Of a stretch of DNA of 64,000 nucleotides, positions 62,266-64,000 are shown piece by piece; the stretch's first letter is position 1, and each line of letters begins with the position of its first letter. The notes under the pieces were generated by a model. The model searched no databases, had not been told where the DNA came from, and worked only from the letters and a program-made list of their open reading frames with translations. This DNA is from JANQRX01 sp963663975 (GTDB lineage: Bacteria; Pseudomonadota; Alphaproteobacteria; Rhizobiales; Kaistiaceae), in contig CAXXRA010000003.1 of NCBI GenBank assembly GCA_963663975.2, positions 62,001 through 126,000 of the forward strand. The letters run 5' to 3'. The position numbers were made by a program, and so were the translations under genes.

Positions 62266-63023
62266 GCACGTCACATATGCTTCGTCTCGGCGTCAACATC
62301 GACCACGTGGCGACAATCCGCAACGCGCGCGGCGGCGACCATCCCGACCCGCTGCGGGCTGCCGTGGCAGCGGCAGCAGGCGGCGCGGACGGGATCACGG
62401 CGCATTTGCGCGAGGACCGCCGGCACATCGGCGATCGCGACATCGAGCGGCTGAGATCGGCGATCGCGCTGCCGCTGAATTTTGAAATGGCGGCGACCGA
62501 CGAAATGGTCTCGATCGCGCTCCGCCACCGGCCGCACGCGGCCTGCATCGTGCCCGAGCGCCGCGAAGAGCGCACGACCGAAGGCGGCATCGACGCCGCG
62601 AGACAGGGAAACCGGCTGAAATCAGTGGTCGACACCCTTGGCCAGGCCGACATTCGGGTTTCGTTGTTTGTCGAACCGGATATACGCCAGCTGGAGGCCG
62701 CCATACGGCTGGGCGCGCCGGTGGTGGAACTTCACGCCGGTGCCTATTGCGAGGCGTACAGGTCGGGGCCGGAAGCATTCGAGCGCGAGCGACAACGCAT
62801 CCACACCGCCGCCCGGCAGGGCGCCGACATGGGGCTGGAGATCCACGCCGGGCACGGCCTGTCGTTCGACACGGTGGCGCCGATTGCCCGTATCGGCGAG
62901 ATCAGGGAGCTGAACATCGGCCACTTCCTCATCGGCGAAGCGATCTTCGGCGGGCTCGAGAACGCCATCGCGACCATGCGCCGGCTGATGACTGATGCAA
63001 GAGCGGAGGCGGCCCTCCGATGA
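62262..63023 (+). CDS. pdxJ: Pyridoxine 5'-phosphate synthase
   Basis: 253-aa TIM-barrel enzyme making pyridoxine phosphate from 1-deoxyxylulose phosphate and aminoacetone phosphate. LGVNIDHVATIRNARGG, ADGITAHLREDRRHI, LNFEMAATDEM, IRVSLFVEPD and EIHAGHGLSFDT are family blocks with the catalytic Glu and His. Start overlaps DUF2062; the stop overlaps acpS (ATGA). Confidence 0.95.
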   Translation: MSTSHMLRLGVNIDHVATIRNARGGDHPDPLRAAVAAAAGGADGITAHLREDRRHIGDRDIERLRSAIALPLNFEMAATDEMVSIALRHRPHAACIVPERREERTTEGGIDAARQGNRLKSVVDTLGQADIRVSLFVEPDIRQLEAAIRLGAPVVELHAGAYCEAYRSGPEAFERERQRIHTAARQGADMGLEIHAGHGLSFDTVAPIARIGEIRELNIGHFLIGEAIFGGLENAIATMRRLMTDARAEAALR

Positions 63024-63439
63024 TTATCGGGATCGGCAATGACACCATCGACATCCGTCGTGTCGAGGGCGTGATGGAGCGCCATGGCGACCGTTTCGTC
63101 CGGCGCATCTTTACCGATGTGGAAATCCGCAAGTCGGAGCGCAGGCGACTTCGCGGTGCTTCCTACGCGAAGCGGTTTGCGGCCAAGGAAGCTTGTTCCA
63201 AAGCACTCGGTACGGGCATGCGCCGCGGGGTGTTTTGGCGGGACATGGGTGTGGTCAATCTGCCATCGGGGAAACCGACCATGTCCTTGACCGGCGGTGC
63301 TGCGAAGCGCCTGGCGGAGTTGACCCCGCCCGACCACCAGCCCCGCATTCACGTCACGATTACCGACGACTTTCCTCTGGCCCAGGCGCTGGTGGTGATT
63401 GAAGCGGTGCCCAACGAGGTTGCGGCAATCACGCCATGA
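63020..63439 (+). CDS. acpS: Holo-acyl-carrier-protein synthase
   Basis: 139-aa phosphopantetheinyl transferase. IIGIGNDTIDIRRVEGVMERHG (metal Asp) and YAKRFAAKEACSKALGTGM (Glu, Lys) are the AcpS signature; HVTITDDFPLAQALVVIEA closes the fold. Coupled to pdxJ and 88 bases before lepB. Confidence 0.95.
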   Translation: MIIGIGNDTIDIRRVEGVMERHGDRFVRRIFTDVEIRKSERRRLRGASYAKRFAAKEACSKALGTGMRRGVFWRDMGVVNLPSGKPTMSLTGGAAKRLAELTPPDHQPRIHVTITDDFPLAQALVVIEAVPNEVAAITP

Positions 63440-63527
63440 TGCCGGGATCGTCGTTGCACGCCCGACGGTCACCCGTTATGACCCAGCGTCCCGGCGAGGC
63501 GGCTCGGACGCACAAGGAAGGGATCTG

Positions 63528-64000
63528 ATGAGCGTGGTGTCGGGCAAACGTGACAAGAGCGGTGGTCTTGGTGAGACGCTCAAGATTATCGTCCAGGCGC
63601 TGCTCCTGGCGATGATCGTGCGAACGTTGCTGTTTCAGCCTTTCAACATCCCGTCCGGTTCGATGAAATCGACCCTTCTGGTTGGCGATTACCTGTTCGT
63701 CTCCAAATACGCCTATGGCTACTCGCGCTTCTCACTGCCGTTCTCGCCGCATCTTTTCGATGGCCGAATTTGGTCGGCGAGGCCGGAGCCCGGCGACATT
63801 GTGGTTTTCAAACTGCCCCGGGACGATTCGACCGATTTCATCAAGCGCGTGATCGGCCTGCCCGGCGACAGAATCCAGATGAAGGACGGCGTCCTGCACA
63901 TCAACGGCGAACCGGTGAAACGTGAGCGCGTCGATGATTTCGAAGATGGCGGACAAAGCGTCCCAAGGTATCGGGAGACGCTTCCCAACGGCGTCAGCTA
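63528..64000 (+). CDS. lepB: Signal peptidase I (3' end cut by window)
   Basis: First 157 codons. One N-terminal membrane helix (IIVQALLLAMIVRTLLFQPF), catalytic Ser in NIPSGSMKSTLLVGDYLFVSKY, Lys in DSTDFIKRVIGLPGD. Removes signal peptides at the periplasmic face. GGAAGGG precedes the ATG. Confidence 0.95.
   Translation, partial: MSVVSGKRDKSGGLGETLKIIVQALLLAMIVRTLLFQPFNIPSGSMKSTLLVGDYLFVSKYAYGYSRFSLPFSPHLFDGRIWSARPEPGDIVVFKLPRDDSTDFIKRVIGLPGDRIQMKDGVLHINGEPVKRERVDDFEDGGQSVPRYRETLPNGVS

Noticed and set aside
1..64000. CRISPR arrays, rRNA operons, prophage structural genes, reverse transcriptases
   Set aside because: None seen: no regularly spaced short repeats, no rRNA sequence, no capsid or tail genes, no RT motifs.

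Overview
This 64 kb window is GC-rich chromosomal DNA from an alphaproteobacterium, most likely of the Rhizobiales/Rhodospirillales type. The evidence is the gene order dapA-smpB and rpoZ-rsh-DUF2062-pdxJ-acpS-lepB, an EipB/DUF1849 envelope protein, a single bifunctional RelA/SpoT homologue, gatCAB in one cluster, and a GTTC-N7-GTTC SOS operator. Species cannot be named from the sequence alone.

Layout. 1-4.5 kb: D-Ala-D-Ala carboxypeptidase (cut by the window edge), clpS-clpA. 4.6-10.1 kb: an accessory patch with a decayed formylglycine-generating-enzyme gene, an IS1182/IS5-type element, a fusion methyltransferase, two tiny genes, an IS30 fossil and a LicC/LicD-like surface-decoration pair. 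10.1-13.3 kb: ridA-GDPD-DUF482-HIT operon (minus). 13.4-21.5 kb: eipB, dinB, gatC-gatA-hyp-gatB, two tandemly duplicated lipoproteins, a Sel1-like protein. 21.5-28.8 kb: a sugar-acid (xylonate-type) dehydratase next to a frameshifted semialdehyde dehydrogenase, then small ordinary genes and a DUF374 acyltransferase broken by a 44-bp duplication.

28.8-46.6 kb is a strongly rearranged mobile region lying on the 3' side of tRNA-Ser(GCT). It holds a permuted integrase, a broken HNH-Excalibur nuclease, a GHKL/sacsin-type ATPase gene preceded by 23 consecutive C, an SOS-controlled umuDC whose umuC is cut by an IS21 end, an IS1380 wreck with a perfect 181-bp direct repeat, an IS1595-type element with a passenger gene nested inside an IS1182 element, two orphan solute-binding proteins and a full IS21.

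47-64 kb is mostly housekeeping: an OmpA/TM/HhH trio, an IS481, a hydrolase, a frameshifted soluble lytic transglycosylase, dapA, smpB, a broken uracil-DNA glycosylase, an NYN RNase, rpoZ, rsh, DUF2062, pdxJ, acpS, lepB (cut by the window edge).

The most distinctive signal is a family of seven palindromic 130-290 bp repeats. Five of them abut a gene so exactly that the repeat end supplies two bases of the gene's TAG stop codon. A second theme is gene decay by short duplications or one-base indels: ALDH, DUF374, UDG, Slt, the HNH nuclease, a transposase and the licC start.
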